Assembly: GCF_963678635.1 (NCBI RefSeq)
Contig: NC_087062.1
Span: forward strand, 19,455,789-19,519,788
DNA length: 64,000 bases
Direction of reading: 5' to 3'
Source of the DNA: Symsagittifera roscoffensis
Taxonomy: Eukaryota; Xenacoelomorpha; Acoela; Convolutidae
The notes beneath the pieces were generated by a model. It saw only the letters and a list, made by a program, of their open reading frames with translations. It ran no database searches and had not been told where the DNA came from. A program made the position numbers and the translations under genes. This document shows, piece after piece, positions 12,301 through 21,385 of the stretch. Within the stretch, counting starts at the first letter, position 1. Each line of letters starts with the position of its first letter.

Positions 12301-15300
12301 TGTTCGCGTGATCATCTTTCCCTTCAAAAATTTCGTAGGAGAAGGAGTAAGTCTTTGAAATTTCGCCACTTGAGAGATAACTTCGGGTTTCCTCTGCCGA
12401 GAAATCAACCGAGACTAAGCCATGACCTGGTTTAAAGTAGTCACAGTATACTTTGTCCGATGACCATCTGGGAGGTGGCCTCCACGTTGATGTATTCGGT
12501 TTAGATCCACTTCGGACAGAAAGAGACCTCAGGCTACCAGCTGCAAATGACATCATGATTGGAGTGCTGCATGTCGCCACCTCGTTTTCTTCTGTCTGAC
12601 CAGGAACCTCCCAGTCACACTCTACTTGCTTGAAGACTAGAGGAATTCCAGTCTTGTTGATTAACCAGTAAGCTGCGTATATGTCTATTTTTAGACCTCC
12701 GCTCACGGTAGAGAGAATCCTCGCTTCCAAACTCAGAGGTCGATTGTTCATGTCAAACAGTTTGACCAGCAGTGAAACTCCGTTGCCAACTGCTTCACTA
12801 TTTATAACAAGCGGATGACGATGACGGAATCCTTCAATTCTGACATGGAACTTGAGTGTCTCTGACAGGTCGACCATATGCACATTCCTGATTGACTTCT
12901 GTTCCAGCTCAATTGTAACTGGAACAATTTCATCTTTATCGTTGGACACATCCAATGAAAACGGAACTGGGAGCAAGTTCTGAATCACGAGGACGGGGCA
13001 TATTTTGATAGAGTGGCTTGGCTGAGTGACCTCAACGTTCGAGGGATTCCTAAGAAGAGCTCTCGAGTGGATGCATGCATTGTATCGGAAGATTCTTTTG
13101 TCATTCAGCAAACATGTTACTTCAAAGTTAGACGTAATCCCCGGAATCTTTACAGACTCCCATTCGATCGTTCTTCTTGGAAACACTTTGGAATCAGCAA
13201 GCTCTGGTTTTATGTAAATGTCTGTATAGACCAAATCTAACGGCACATTAAAAATTTCACCTATCACAATTTTGAACTCATTTCTCGGGGAAACACGCCC
13301 TGAAGACGTGTCGAAACGTACAGTGATGTCTACGCCCAGAAGGTTCTCAATTTCCAGGCCCGAAGTTACAGTTACGACTCGTTTCGACAGCTCTTTTGAA
13401 AATCCCACGTGTAGTAACACTCGCTCTTTCATTTTGATTGCCGGATTTATAGACAAAGTTGTGCGCAAATACGTTCCCACTTCGTTCACTGACAAGGGAG
13501 CAATGTTAGAATATCCCCGGATTTGGAGATGCAATAGCTTCTCAATGTGAGATTTCAGAGTCACATTTCTTCTATCTGATTTTCCAGTGAAATCGAACTG
13601 CATGGAGGAATTACTGGCAAGATTCTTCCATTTCAGATCCAAGAACCTTTCGTTTTTTTTGAACGGGAGTAATCTTTCACATGTCGCAAATGAGATCGAG
13701 AGACCTAGCTTGTTTTCAATAACATATGGCGAGAAGGACGAGCGACCTTTCAACGTGTTTCGGCACCGATTAAAACCACTTTGGAAAATTTTATTCAAAT
13801 GGTTAACTAACTCTAGCGTAGCAGGAGTAACATTGAAGTCAAGTACTCTATCCGATTCAATGACGAGAACTCTTTTGGAGCAAGTTACACTTTGGTTCCT
13901 GCAATTAACACGGAAGCTCCACTGCTCAATCAAAGATTCCCAGCCGGATAAATAGGCGTTGAAGCTGTTGACAAAAAGTTGGGTTGTCAGATTCCATTCA
14001 GATTTTTTCACATTCACGTCACCTGAACAAGAGCTGATGTTCACATGCAATAAAGGCAAGTCAGCACTTTTGGTATCATCAATTAGAAACAAAGAAACGG
14101 ACTCAAAAATCACATCTACAGTCGCAACTTTCAAAGTAACTTTATGGTTGTTGGGATTCCCCATATCTGCTAGGATTTTCTCATCGTCACTACTCTGTTC
14201 CAAGCTGCCTTCTACTAACCACATTGAAGCTTTGTTAGGATCGCCGTCAAATTTTTTCAGAGCAATTTCACATTGTTGCTTCGAGTAACCCATCTCAACT
14301 AGAAACGCCAGCTTTCCAACATCAACCGATATCTGTTCGTTATAAACACTGGACGCTGTCATAAATGTGACTTTGTATGACTGCATCATGGATAAAAGGA
14401 GAACCAAGTCTTGGTACGACAGTCTGGTAATGATGGGACTAACATTCAGCTCCAGGTGACAATTCTTCTGGTTCGAAGATTGGGTTACCGACGCCAGTCC
14501 CGATTCCAGGCATCGAGCTTCGATATCAACTTTCAAAGGTTCTATGATTGACAACTTGGTGTGATTTGCAGCGTGGTATACACAAGAAAGTAACTCAACC
14601 TCACGAATACTTAGCTTAGCTACTTCGTCAGATGATTTGGGAGACACGCTGATGTAAGCGGAACATTGAATTATAATTGCCGGACTTTCTAAATCGTTAA
14701 CATTTTCAAGCAAAACGAGCTTGGCCGCGTTCAGAGTGATTTTAAACTCGTCTGACTTCGCTTTGCTACCTGCTGAAACGTCAATCTTAAGTACTTTCTG
14801 TGAAGATTTTAGGAAAGGATTACTTGACTGGTTGGTCATGATTGAACCAAGTCCTCCAAAGACAGATCTAGGAGCGAAGTTTGACGCGAAAACTCGACTG
14901 GTCGAAAAAAATTCACTCTTTTCAACAGGGATCGATTGAGACACGTGAGTTGGAGCTTTGAGTAAGAAATTTTGAAACATCAGAATCCACTCCAGATTGC
15001 ATAACACCTCGACATTTGAAAGAATTCCTGACAAAACCTTGTTGACGCGGTTGCTCGAGAAGTTAATCTGTAATTGAGGCTCAGAGACCTTTCGCGAGTC
15101 AGATGGCTTTAGAATATGAGTGAAGCTCATTGGCTTCTGATTGATTGGAAAATCTCCGGAACATCTCACGTCTTCGAGCAAGAATGACGACGATCCTAAC
15201 TCAAACTTAAGAGACCCGTCTGATAAAGTCAAAAGGTCCAACTTCGAATCGGAGAAGGAAAGTTGGGCAAAAGCGGTTTTGTTTTTTGGACAGTAGGCTT

Positions 15301-18300
15301 TGAATGTGGTGTCGTTTAGGCACAAGTGAAAGTTCAATTTCCTCCATATTGCAACACTTTCAGCAAGTGTCTGCTGCTGCTGCTGACTTTGAATGTATAT
15401 GTTATCTGATGGCCAGCACAGGTCACTTGTGTTCTCTCCAAAGTTATATTTCAACATGCCTTTAAACAATCTTATGTCTTCTTCTTTCACATTGATGACC
15501 AATGCGTGCACTTCACACCTTATTGTCATGTCTGGAATCAAGCGGGAGTTGTCTCCGTCCAAGTTCCTGATCACTTCAACTTCCAAAACGAACGCTTTCT
15601 CAAATAGGTTATTTCTGATCTCGTATTTGGACGTGTTTTTATCGTTTGAATAGTATGCCGTTATTATCTCTACGCTATCTATTTTAAGCGACAGCTCGTC
15701 TCCAAGGCAAACGTTTTCATCATTCGGTCCGACCGAATCCTTGTCTGCTTCCTCAAGATTTTCGTCTAACAAAGTGAAAGAATTATGAACTACTAAACTT
15801 TTTAAAGTAGCGACGAAAATGTCTCGGCTATCGTAGGAATAAGGCAAAATTAGTTCAACTTCAGGGACACAGACATCGAACTGGATTCTGGCTCCGTGTT
15901 TCAATGCTGACATTTTTTGACCACTTCTATTGGCATTCATAAACTGGTACATAAGCAGCATTTTGGAAAAGTACTGGAAGAAATTATTGATTTCGGAGAG
16001 CATTCTGGCAGTGTGAATGTAAGTTAACTTTCCAGTTTCGAGTCCAAACTCTATGTCGCAATGTCTATTGAGATCTGGATCCGGACAGGTGTACTTGCGT
16101 AGTTTCACCTTTAGAGCCCGATCAATCTTTTCAGTCTGCATTCGGTGGCTGTAAATTTTAGACCAGGGAGACTCATCTAGAATCGAAAAACTTCCAAGTT
16201 CCAGGTCGAAATTGAACGCTTCTGAAGTCACATTCAAAAAAACACAGGTATTCATGACCACCATCTTTGCAATGTTGTAGGTGGGTTTGGCAAGAATTAA
16301 TTCCAGTTTCGAAAACTTGGCTTTCAAATCAAATCTTTTCTTGGCTTCTTCTATTACTTGGGAGCTGCTCTGAGTTTCCGTAGCGGCTGAATTAGCAGCT
16401 AACAAAGATGGATGGGCTTTCGTTCCAAAGCTAAAAAAGTCAAAAATATGCACCCAAGTTTGTAGGTTAAGTTTCAGGCTAATGTCTCCGAAGTTCACAT
16501 CAATTTGAGGATCCTGTCCTTTTTTGAATTCAACAGTTGCAAGATTCACACAACTGGCAGCAGGTTTAAACTCAAAAATCTTATCATCGTAGACTTCGTA
16601 GCGACTTTGCGTTTGATTTGAGAACAGATCTGTGATTACAATTCCCGAGTGACTCACACTCAATTTAGTCAGAGCAGCATCCTTGTCCAGCAGAACGCTA
16701 AACTCGTCAAATTTACAGCAATTTATTTCGCTTTGCTGATAATCCAACAGCACAAACTTTACACAGTTTGCAGTTATTGCTGCACTTATTTTCTGACTTG
16801 TCGATTCAGTTTCTTCGATTGACTCGCTGTCGGTAACAGTCTCCATACCATCCCACATGGAACTCTCCTCTACCCTTTTTGAGTTCGGAAAAAATAGGGA
16901 CGAGTACTGTCGTTCTAAGCGACTAGAGGACTGGGGGCTTTTTGGACTTCGGTCACTGACTATAAAATTATTTGTTTTGCAGCATGCAACTATCGTTTTC
17001 ATGAACTTATAGACATGCTTAGTCAAAGACAAAATAGCGACGTTTTCCACCAAGATATTCACAGAAATAGGGAGTTCAGCGCTTATGCCAACTTTTGCAG
17101 TGATTGAGATCTCATTCGCTATTTGGAGCAAAGTTGTTGCATTGTAGACCAATTCGATGTAGCTAGCCGTCGAAGTACTTTTTTTGAATTCAGTAGGCGA
17201 AGATTCTAGCAAGCCTTTTAACTCGAGCTTGAAATTTGTAAGGTTAATTTCAAAATTTTCCAGATTCGATCTCGAATAAAGCGCCCCCAGATGACAAACT
17301 AAGACCTCGTGTTCGAAAGAGGAGTCTTGCAAAATTAAAACCGGACTCTCTATGAACAGAGAAAGATCTAATTGCTCGCTGTTCTCGTTCGAGCTCGTGA
17401 TTGCCTTTGCGATTGAAACTAAACTTGATTTAATCTTCCACAAATAAGATTTGAACTCCTCGGCACATTGTTTGAGCGAACTGAAAAAGTGGGCGTCAAA
17501 AAGACAAAATGCTCCTAAGATGTTGATTTGTAGAGAGCATTCATTTTCAGCAATCAGACTCGAGTTATAGGCTGTAATCGACTTAGGAACTGAAGAGTGT
17601 TTGTAGCCTGTTCTATAGACATATTCAACGGATACTGCCGGAATTCCACTTTCCTGGGGATGCATATCTGCCATGTAAAACCGAAATGGCGGAAGATTCT
17701 TCGAACAATTTCCGACATCTTCCGAGGAGTTTAGTTTGTTCAATACCAGTGTTCCCATTGCAGCTTTTACAATAATGTCGTCATTGTCAAATTTTTCAAC
17801 CTTGGCTGACAAGTTTCCGAGCGACAGAGAAGCGAACTTAGTTGCTACTTCAGAATCAGCAGTGCTCATTAGAATGAAAACTACGACAAATTCGTCTGCG
17901 ACTAATTCAAGATCCAAATTGAAACTTTTCCTGGGAGTGGATTCCGAAGCGTCTTCGTTCTGTGCTTGTTCGTTTTCTCCTATTGATTCAGATTCTTTCG
18001 ATAGTGGCTCTTCTTCAGAATTTAAGGCTGTTAAGACTTTGTCGCAGAATTTCACCAACTCAAAAATGGTTCTCTGGTTAGCAATTGCTTCAACTTTGCT
18101 GAACTTACAATTGCAGGCGATCTTCGGACTTTGACTATCATTATTCGAGTGGTGTCTCGAGTATTTAGCCACATTTATCTGGATCAGACCTTTGTTGCTC
18201 ATTTCCAGTTCATCGAAAATAGAAACCCTTTTGACTGCAGGAACTGAGTCGTGAATCAAAGATTTTGAGCTGTGAGGATCAAAATGTGTCATTTCAATTC

Positions 18301-21300
18301 CCTGCAAGCCTTCGTGCGTGGACGCCAGTAGTAAATCGAATTCTGGCCCGTAGCGCTGGACAGCGTCAACTAAGACAGCGTCTCTTATGTTACAGGACAA
18401 TGCTTGATGATAGGGGTACTTCCTAAACGACAAAGAGGAAGAGTAAACATGGAATTCTGCCAACGATTTCTCGTCAGAATGAAGCGCAACTGAAATCAAT
18501 GAAACCGAAAATTGACAGAGAAGCTGCAATTTGCTCTCGTCTACTTTACTGGACAACAAGTTCTCGTTTTTGAAATCTTCTTTATTTGATTCGACTTTTT
18601 CTGACTTTGTATTTGACTGGGATGTTTTCGCGGCAGACTTTTTGTTCGAAAGTTGAGCTAGACAACTATGCAGACAAACTAGTTTGTCTTGGCTGAACCG
18701 AAGTCTTATATCACTCATGCTCCCTTGAACAATAACATTTGCATCATTCAGCAAGGCCCTAGTTGCTATACATCTATCAAGGGACAGATTCACTGAAAAC
18801 CTCTCTAGCAAACTTAGATTGGATTTCCCTTTCAGATACGTTTCACCCCAGTTTTGACTTCGCCTTCCAGCGAACACTTGCATGTCAGATAGCAGTAAAC
18901 AGTAGCGTTTGTAAAAAGCAGGAGCATCTGAATTTCGATCTGGTATCTTTTGATTAGTTTGCAGTGAATTGATTCCGCTGGCTGGTTGCGGCTGGTTAGG
19001 TTGAGCTGGGCTAAGTTGACCAGTTGGAGGGGAACTTGGCGGAGTCAAAAAATCTTCATCTTCATCGTCAGAATTTTGACCAGCTGGCTTCATGTTCACG
19101 CTTTGTTCATTTTGACCCAACGCACAATCAACTGAATCCTTCAATGCGTCGTGCTTTCCTTTCTCGTTGAAGAAAGTTATCTTTCCCAAATCGACTCCGA
19201 CAATTTGAGAATCCTTTGATTCTATATTTGCGTATATGTAAATCATGGGCGCAGAAACATTAACGAGCACGCTGAATCTGTCTTGGGTTTTCAGACTTGA
19301 CCCCTCTAATAGAACTGCTAGAGCGCTTTTTACATTGGAGTTGGTCTGCTTTTTGATCTGGTTGTACCTTTGATAGACCTCTTTTTCGAGTCTAGAAACA
19401 CTGGAGTACTCGAATTGCAGCTTAGACAACTTGGAGGCCATTTTCACAATAGTTTGGTCAAAGACTACGTCAATCGGCTGAGTCTGTAACACATACTTGT
19501 GTTCAAATACCCCTGGTCTGTACATGTACCTTTCATAAGTGTAGTCAAATAACTTTGAAGGTTCAGGGGAATCAACATTACTCATCCCAGGCGCTGCGAA
19601 ACTGCTTTCGGGCGACAACGCTGGACTCAACAGACTCTGGAACCCCTTTTTATACTTTTCTGGAACTTCTCGTTTGCACACTAACGGGCAGTTTAAATTG
19701 AGCGTCTTGTTCCACACTTTCAAGTCTAGCAAACTTAATGAGTACTTGGCACCGTTTAATCTTGGGTAGCTCCTGCTATCCCACGACAACTCTGTGAATT
19801 TAATCTGAACAATTTCCGAATGCTTTGATTTTTGATTGTCACTTTTTACAGTCAAGGAGCCAGACTGTAACGAGATATTCACTTTGGCGTAGAGATAGTC
19901 CACCATTCTTAGACTACAATCGGTGGCTGCGTCTGAAATGAGTCCGAATAGCTCCTCCTCGTCTACGATTACGTTCTCAGACCCAGTCGGCGCACCTCCC
20001 GGGTCAAACCCTTTCTCGGGAGACGCCTTCTCACTCCTAGGGGAACTCGCAGCTGCTACATTGTTCCCGTACCACCAGTCAAACCAACCACGTTTCCCAC
20101 TAATCGCTTCGCTACTTGAACTAGTGGAAGGACTCTGACTTTCGAGAGCTAGCCTTCTCTCGTACGAAACTTCTTTGGCAACTCTTCCGAAAGCAATTCC
20201 ACGTAGCTTTACAATCACATCAAAGTCTCGATTCAGCTCAAAAGAAGTCTTCTGCTGTTTCTCTTCAATCGTCAAAACTTTCCCTCGAAGAAATTTCTCG
20301 TACAATTTTGTATAGTTGACAATTGCGCGAATGTTCTGCAATGTCTTGTCAACTGACACCGGAAGACTAAGTAGCTTTGTTGTACATCTATAAGCATACC
20401 ACCACCATTGTTTAGCATTTCCAATCACTGGTACATTTGGTAACTCCTTTTTGAAAAATTTGGTTCTTTCATGTCGTTCGATCTCATTGATTAAAAACAA
20501 AATAGATCTAACTTGCAACTCCGATATTTCGATGGGAACTTCGTTTATACTCAGCTCTAATGATATTCTGGGCTTCGTTTTTGACTTCAGAGGTAATGGC
20601 GATAAATTTCTGAAATATTTGGCACCGCACTGCAAAATGTTCAAAAGGTTTGCCGAGTTTCCCAATTCGCTCGTTGAGACATTGCTGAAGTAGGTCCTCA
20701 AATTTTGGTCTGCATTTTCAGTTTGTGAATAATGGGAACAGCTATGATCTAGGTACACACTAAGGGATGATATATGGCCCACTTTATGGACACCTTTCGT
20801 GGACATGACAAACGCTGGTTCCCAGTTGGCGTCTGTACTTCGGATTTCCAGTTTTTCCAGGACCACTCCGAAAGCAAACCTTTTCTTTTCTTGTTGGTTG
20901 AAATCTTCATAACGAACATGAATATTTGTCACTGTTACTTGTAAATTGTTCACTATATTTGCGACAATGGCGGAAAAGTCAAACCAGTAAGCGGCTGCAT
21001 CTAAGTTCGAACTATTACTGAGCGAGTCTTTGAAGTTCTTTTCAATTTCATCCAAAGCTTTCTGTTTGTTAAACTGTTCGTTCACACTTCTTGTTCCTTT
21101 TTCGGTCTGCTTCGGTCCCAGAATAGCATACAGTCCATCAATGGTGACATTCCAGGGGGAGGACTTGAGTTGGGTTATGGGCACGTTTAGTTTGAACTTG
21201 GACACTGATCCGGCGATTACCCGAACAGGTAGATCTAGTTCGTTGAAGGCGCTTGGTTTCAGAGGCAGGTCTCCCAGCTCAACACTTCCCTGCAACAATC

Positions 21301-21385
21301 CAAGAGAGAGTTGATCTGAGTTAATATTGCGGAAGTACCTGCCAACGTAGCTGTTGATGACCTTAGCTACGAGGCTCTCCAACAT
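9368..21385 (-). CDS. VPS13D: VPS13D-type bridge-like lipid transfer protein, single exon
   Basis: The uninterrupted frame encodes 4,005 residues (human VPS13D is about 4,390). VPS13 proteins are long rods with a hydrophobic groove that move phospholipids between membranes at contact sites; VPS13D acts at ER-mitochondria/peroxisome contacts and in mitochondrial clearance. The N-terminus (MLESLVAKVINSYVGRYF, residues 1-120) is a typical chorein domain. A UBA domain at about 2353-2395 (core VEMGYSKQQCEIALKKFDGD) and a ricin-type beta-trefoil at about 3245-3395 (QIWRLMPNG, SQLWRMDSEV) separate the D paralogue from VPS13A/B/C. The VAB/SHR-binding region includes YAAYWLINKTG near 2900. The C-terminal amphipathic ATG2_C-like segment (3770-3835, GVVTGG/GIVGVMRGVTGA type repeats) and a PH-like domain (3860-4005) close the protein. 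A phospho-FFAT-like motif lies at 778-784. The start is the first methionine of the conserved chorein N-terminus. TTCCTTGTAG just upstream could be a 3' splice site. The absence of introns in 12 kb is odd. Confidence 0.95.
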   Translation of the reverse strand: MLESLVAKVINSYVGRYFRNINSDQLSLGLLQGSVELGDLPLKPSAFNELDLPVRVIAGSVSKFKLNVPITQLKSSPWNVTIDGLYAILGPKQTEKGTRSVNEQFNKQKALDEIEKNFKDSLSNSSNLDAAAYWFDFSAIVANIVNNLQVTVTNIHVRYEDFNQQEKKRFAFGVVLEKLEIRSTDANWEPAFVMSTKGVHKVGHISSLSVYLDHSCSHYSQTENADQNLRTYFSNVSTSELGNSANLLNILQCGAKYFRNLSPLPLKSKTKPRISLELSINEVPIEISELQVRSILFLINEIERHERTKFFKKELPNVPVIGNAKQWWWYAYRCTTKLLSLPVSVDKTLQNIRAIVNYTKLYEKFLRGKVLTIEEKQQKTSFELNRDFDVIVKLRGIAFGRVAKEVSYERRLALESQSPSTSSSSEAISGKRGWFDWWYGNNVAAASSPRSEKASPEKGFDPGGAPTGSENVIVDEEELFGLISDAATDCSLRMVDYLYAKVNISLQSGSLTVKSDNQKSKHSEIVQIKFTELSWDSRSYPRLNGAKYSLSLLDLKVWNKTLNLNCPLVCKREVPEKYKKGFQSLLSPALSPESSFAAPGMSNVDSPEPSKLFDYTYERYMYRPGVFEHKYVLQTQPIDVVFDQTIVKMASKLSKLQFEYSSVSRLEKEVYQRYNQIKKQTNSNVKSALAVLLEGSSLKTQDRFSVLVNVSAPMIYIYANIESKDSQIVGVDLGKITFFNEKGKHDALKDSVDCALGQNEQSVNMKPAGQNSDDEDEDFLTPPSSPPTGQLSPAQPNQPQPASGINSLQTNQKIPDRNSDAPAFYKRYCLLLSDMQVFAGRRSQNWGETYLKGKSNLSLLERFSVNLSLDRCIATRALLNDANVIVQGSMSDIRLRFSQDKLVCLHSCLAQLSNKKSAAKTSQSNTKSEKVESNKEDFKNENLLSSKVDESKLQLLCQFSVSLISVALHSDEKSLAEFHVYSSSLSFRKYPYHQALSCNIRDAVLVDAVQRYGPEFDLLLASTHEGLQGIEMTHFDPHSSKSLIHDSVPAVKRVSIFDELEMSNKGLIQINVAKYSRHHSNNDSQSPKIACNCKFSKVEAIANQRTIFELVKFCDKVLTALNSEEEPLSKESESIGENEQAQNEDASESTPRKSFNLDLELVADEFVVVFILMSTADSEVATKFASLSLGNLSAKVEKFDNDDIIVKAAMGTLVLNKLNSSEDVGNCSKNLPPFRFYMADMHPQESGIPAVSVEYVYRTGYKHSSVPKSITAYNSSLIAENECSLQINILGAFCLFDAHFFSSLKQCAEEFKSYLWKIKSSLVSIAKAITSSNENSEQLDLSLFIESPVLILQDSSFEHEVLVCHLGALYSRSNLENFEINLTNFKLELKGLLESSPTEFKKSTSTASYIELVYNATTLLQIANEISITAKVGISAELPISVNILVENVAILSLTKHVYKFMKTIVACCKTNNFIVSDRSPKSPQSSSRLERQYSSLFFPNSKRVEESSMWDGMETVTDSESIEETESTSQKISAAITANCVKFVLLDYQQSEINCCKFDEFSVLLDKDAALTKLSVSHSGIVITDLFSNQTQSRYEVYDDKIFEFKPAASCVNLATVEFKKGQDPQIDVNFGDISLKLNLQTWVHIFDFFSFGTKAHPSLLAANSAATETQSSSQVIEEAKKRFDLKAKFSKLELILAKPTYNIAKMVVMNTCVFLNVTSEAFNFDLELGSFSILDESPWSKIYSHRMQTEKIDRALKVKLRKYTCPDPDLNRHCDIEFGLETGKLTYIHTARMLSEINNFFQYFSKMLLMYQFMNANRSGQKMSALKHGARIQFDVCVPEVELILPYSYDSRDIFVATLKSLVVHNSFTLLDENLEEADKDSVGPNDENVCLGDELSLKIDSVEIITAYYSNDKNTSKYEIRNNLFEKAFVLEVEVIRNLDGDNSRLIPDMTIRCEVHALVINVKEEDIRLFKGMLKYNFGENTSDLCWPSDNIYIQSQQQQQTLAESVAIWRKLNFHLCLNDTTFKAYCPKNKTAFAQLSFSDSKLDLLTLSDGSLKFELGSSSFLLEDVRCSGDFPINQKPMSFTHILKPSDSRKVSEPQLQINFSSNRVNKVLSGILSNVEVLCNLEWILMFQNFLLKAPTHVSQSIPVEKSEFFSTSRVFASNFAPRSVFGGLGSIMTNQSSNPFLKSSQKVLKIDVSAGSKAKSDEFKITLNAAKLVLLENVNDLESPAIIIQCSAYISVSPKSSDEVAKLSIREVELLSCVYHAANHTKLSIIEPLKVDIEARCLESGLASVTQSSNQKNCHLELNVSPIITRLSYQDLVLLLSMMQSYKVTFMTASSVYNEQISVDVGKLAFLVEMGYSKQQCEIALKKFDGDPNKASMWLVEGSLEQSSDDEKILADMGNPNNHKVTLKVATVDVIFESVSLFLIDDTKSADLPLLHVNISSCSGDVNVKKSEWNLTTQLFVNSFNAYLSGWESLIEQWSFRVNCRNQSVTCSKRVLVIESDRVLDFNVTPATLELVNHLNKIFQSGFNRCRNTLKGRSSFSPYVIENKLGLSISFATCERLLPFKKNERFLDLKWKNLASNSSMQFDFTGKSDRRNVTLKSHIEKLLHLQIRGYSNIAPLSVNEVGTYLRTTLSINPAIKMKERVLLHVGFSKELSKRVVTVTSGLEIENLLGVDITVRFDTSSGRVSPRNEFKIVIGEIFNVPLDLVYTDIYIKPELADSKVFPRRTIEWESVKIPGITSNFEVTCLLNDKRIFRYNACIHSRALLRNPSNVEVTQPSHSIKICPVLVIQNLLPVPFSLDVSNDKDEIVPVTIELEQKSIRNVHMVDLSETLKFHVRIEGFRHRHPLVINSEAVGNGVSLLVKLFDMNNRPLSLEARILSTVSGGLKIDIYAAYWLINKTGIPLVFKQVECDWEVPGQTEENEVATCSTPIMMSFAAGSLRSLSVRSGSKPNTSTWRPPPRWSSDKVYCDYFKPGHGLVSVDFSAEETRSYLSSGEISKTYSFSYEIFEGKDDHANTNFIVVKPTYMLFNYTNIELFVKQAGTVDRSTPDYYHVLAGSCTSFQWNADDVSGLLAVRLAKKDSIWCGGFCISGSSSIDIYLRSKDRFVPNSIVHVDVVEKNSQHLVYFRNNFLPPQYVIQNDSKVEVQFRQADCPSDKLAEFTSLVPPKSSLPFCLDFSMQHARIKCNVHQSHSVLIDLDDEKESLSMEYETFTIFGVLPVKSDEESFKTQSLSAETLTLDVTTTGQVVLQRRSVSRNEQIWRLMPNGMIRNEGKSKSFDADNAVDGVMYKGSLVLDVAPQRRTLPTLNDKSSSGSSASTSETVYVLCVRQAEKGKRSQLWRMDSEVRLVNEFYGMSVCPQQLSANSLVLLQNLNTQRNNTTFKLQKFKLKPGSGKLVTSMKFQGPTRVLIFEDAESKSRGKVISHHRKSEKKSAFFAKFELLLSEGISVSVMNNAPEELLYISLKNIYGTYCLASASSNAKLKVKASYLQIDNQLLNSLRNQTVIFRPLFDLEGRNSSNPPVFLDLGCEYEPDTEYENCKIIHKFQLSLGQSSILVVERLLLKLVQFIEQCRGPENEVKLWNPNQVIDASPPVPAQSKLFLQEFLVNKFSIYVTAQTSRNISNELQMIKSKYKLALISFDGAKLVFKPFYCHDIMLSFDMFLQDLTRNYKLALMKQALHVLGHMDFLGNPIGLLKDVNSGVRQIDNSADSVSNFARFVTNSVSNSTSKIAESLSDGIGSWFFDEEDQEQRELFRETYSKGVSSNMCGGVLGLVKGVTDGIKGIATQPYKGFRDGGVTGGIVGVMRGVTGAIAKPSIGVLDFAYFTANAMKYTTSTEIERVERFRIPRCCTYSKLVTAYDDSMARNQEFLYQLNNFDLSEKLIAFETVLINPDAMKRMLITNSRLVLIQNSSPEDSNIEFQLCVESLIGCSIMRRNGTDQCILTIESQLTSDPLFFEKERTQKVDCENIEVASRLELLIEYAICKYKKDSFTFK

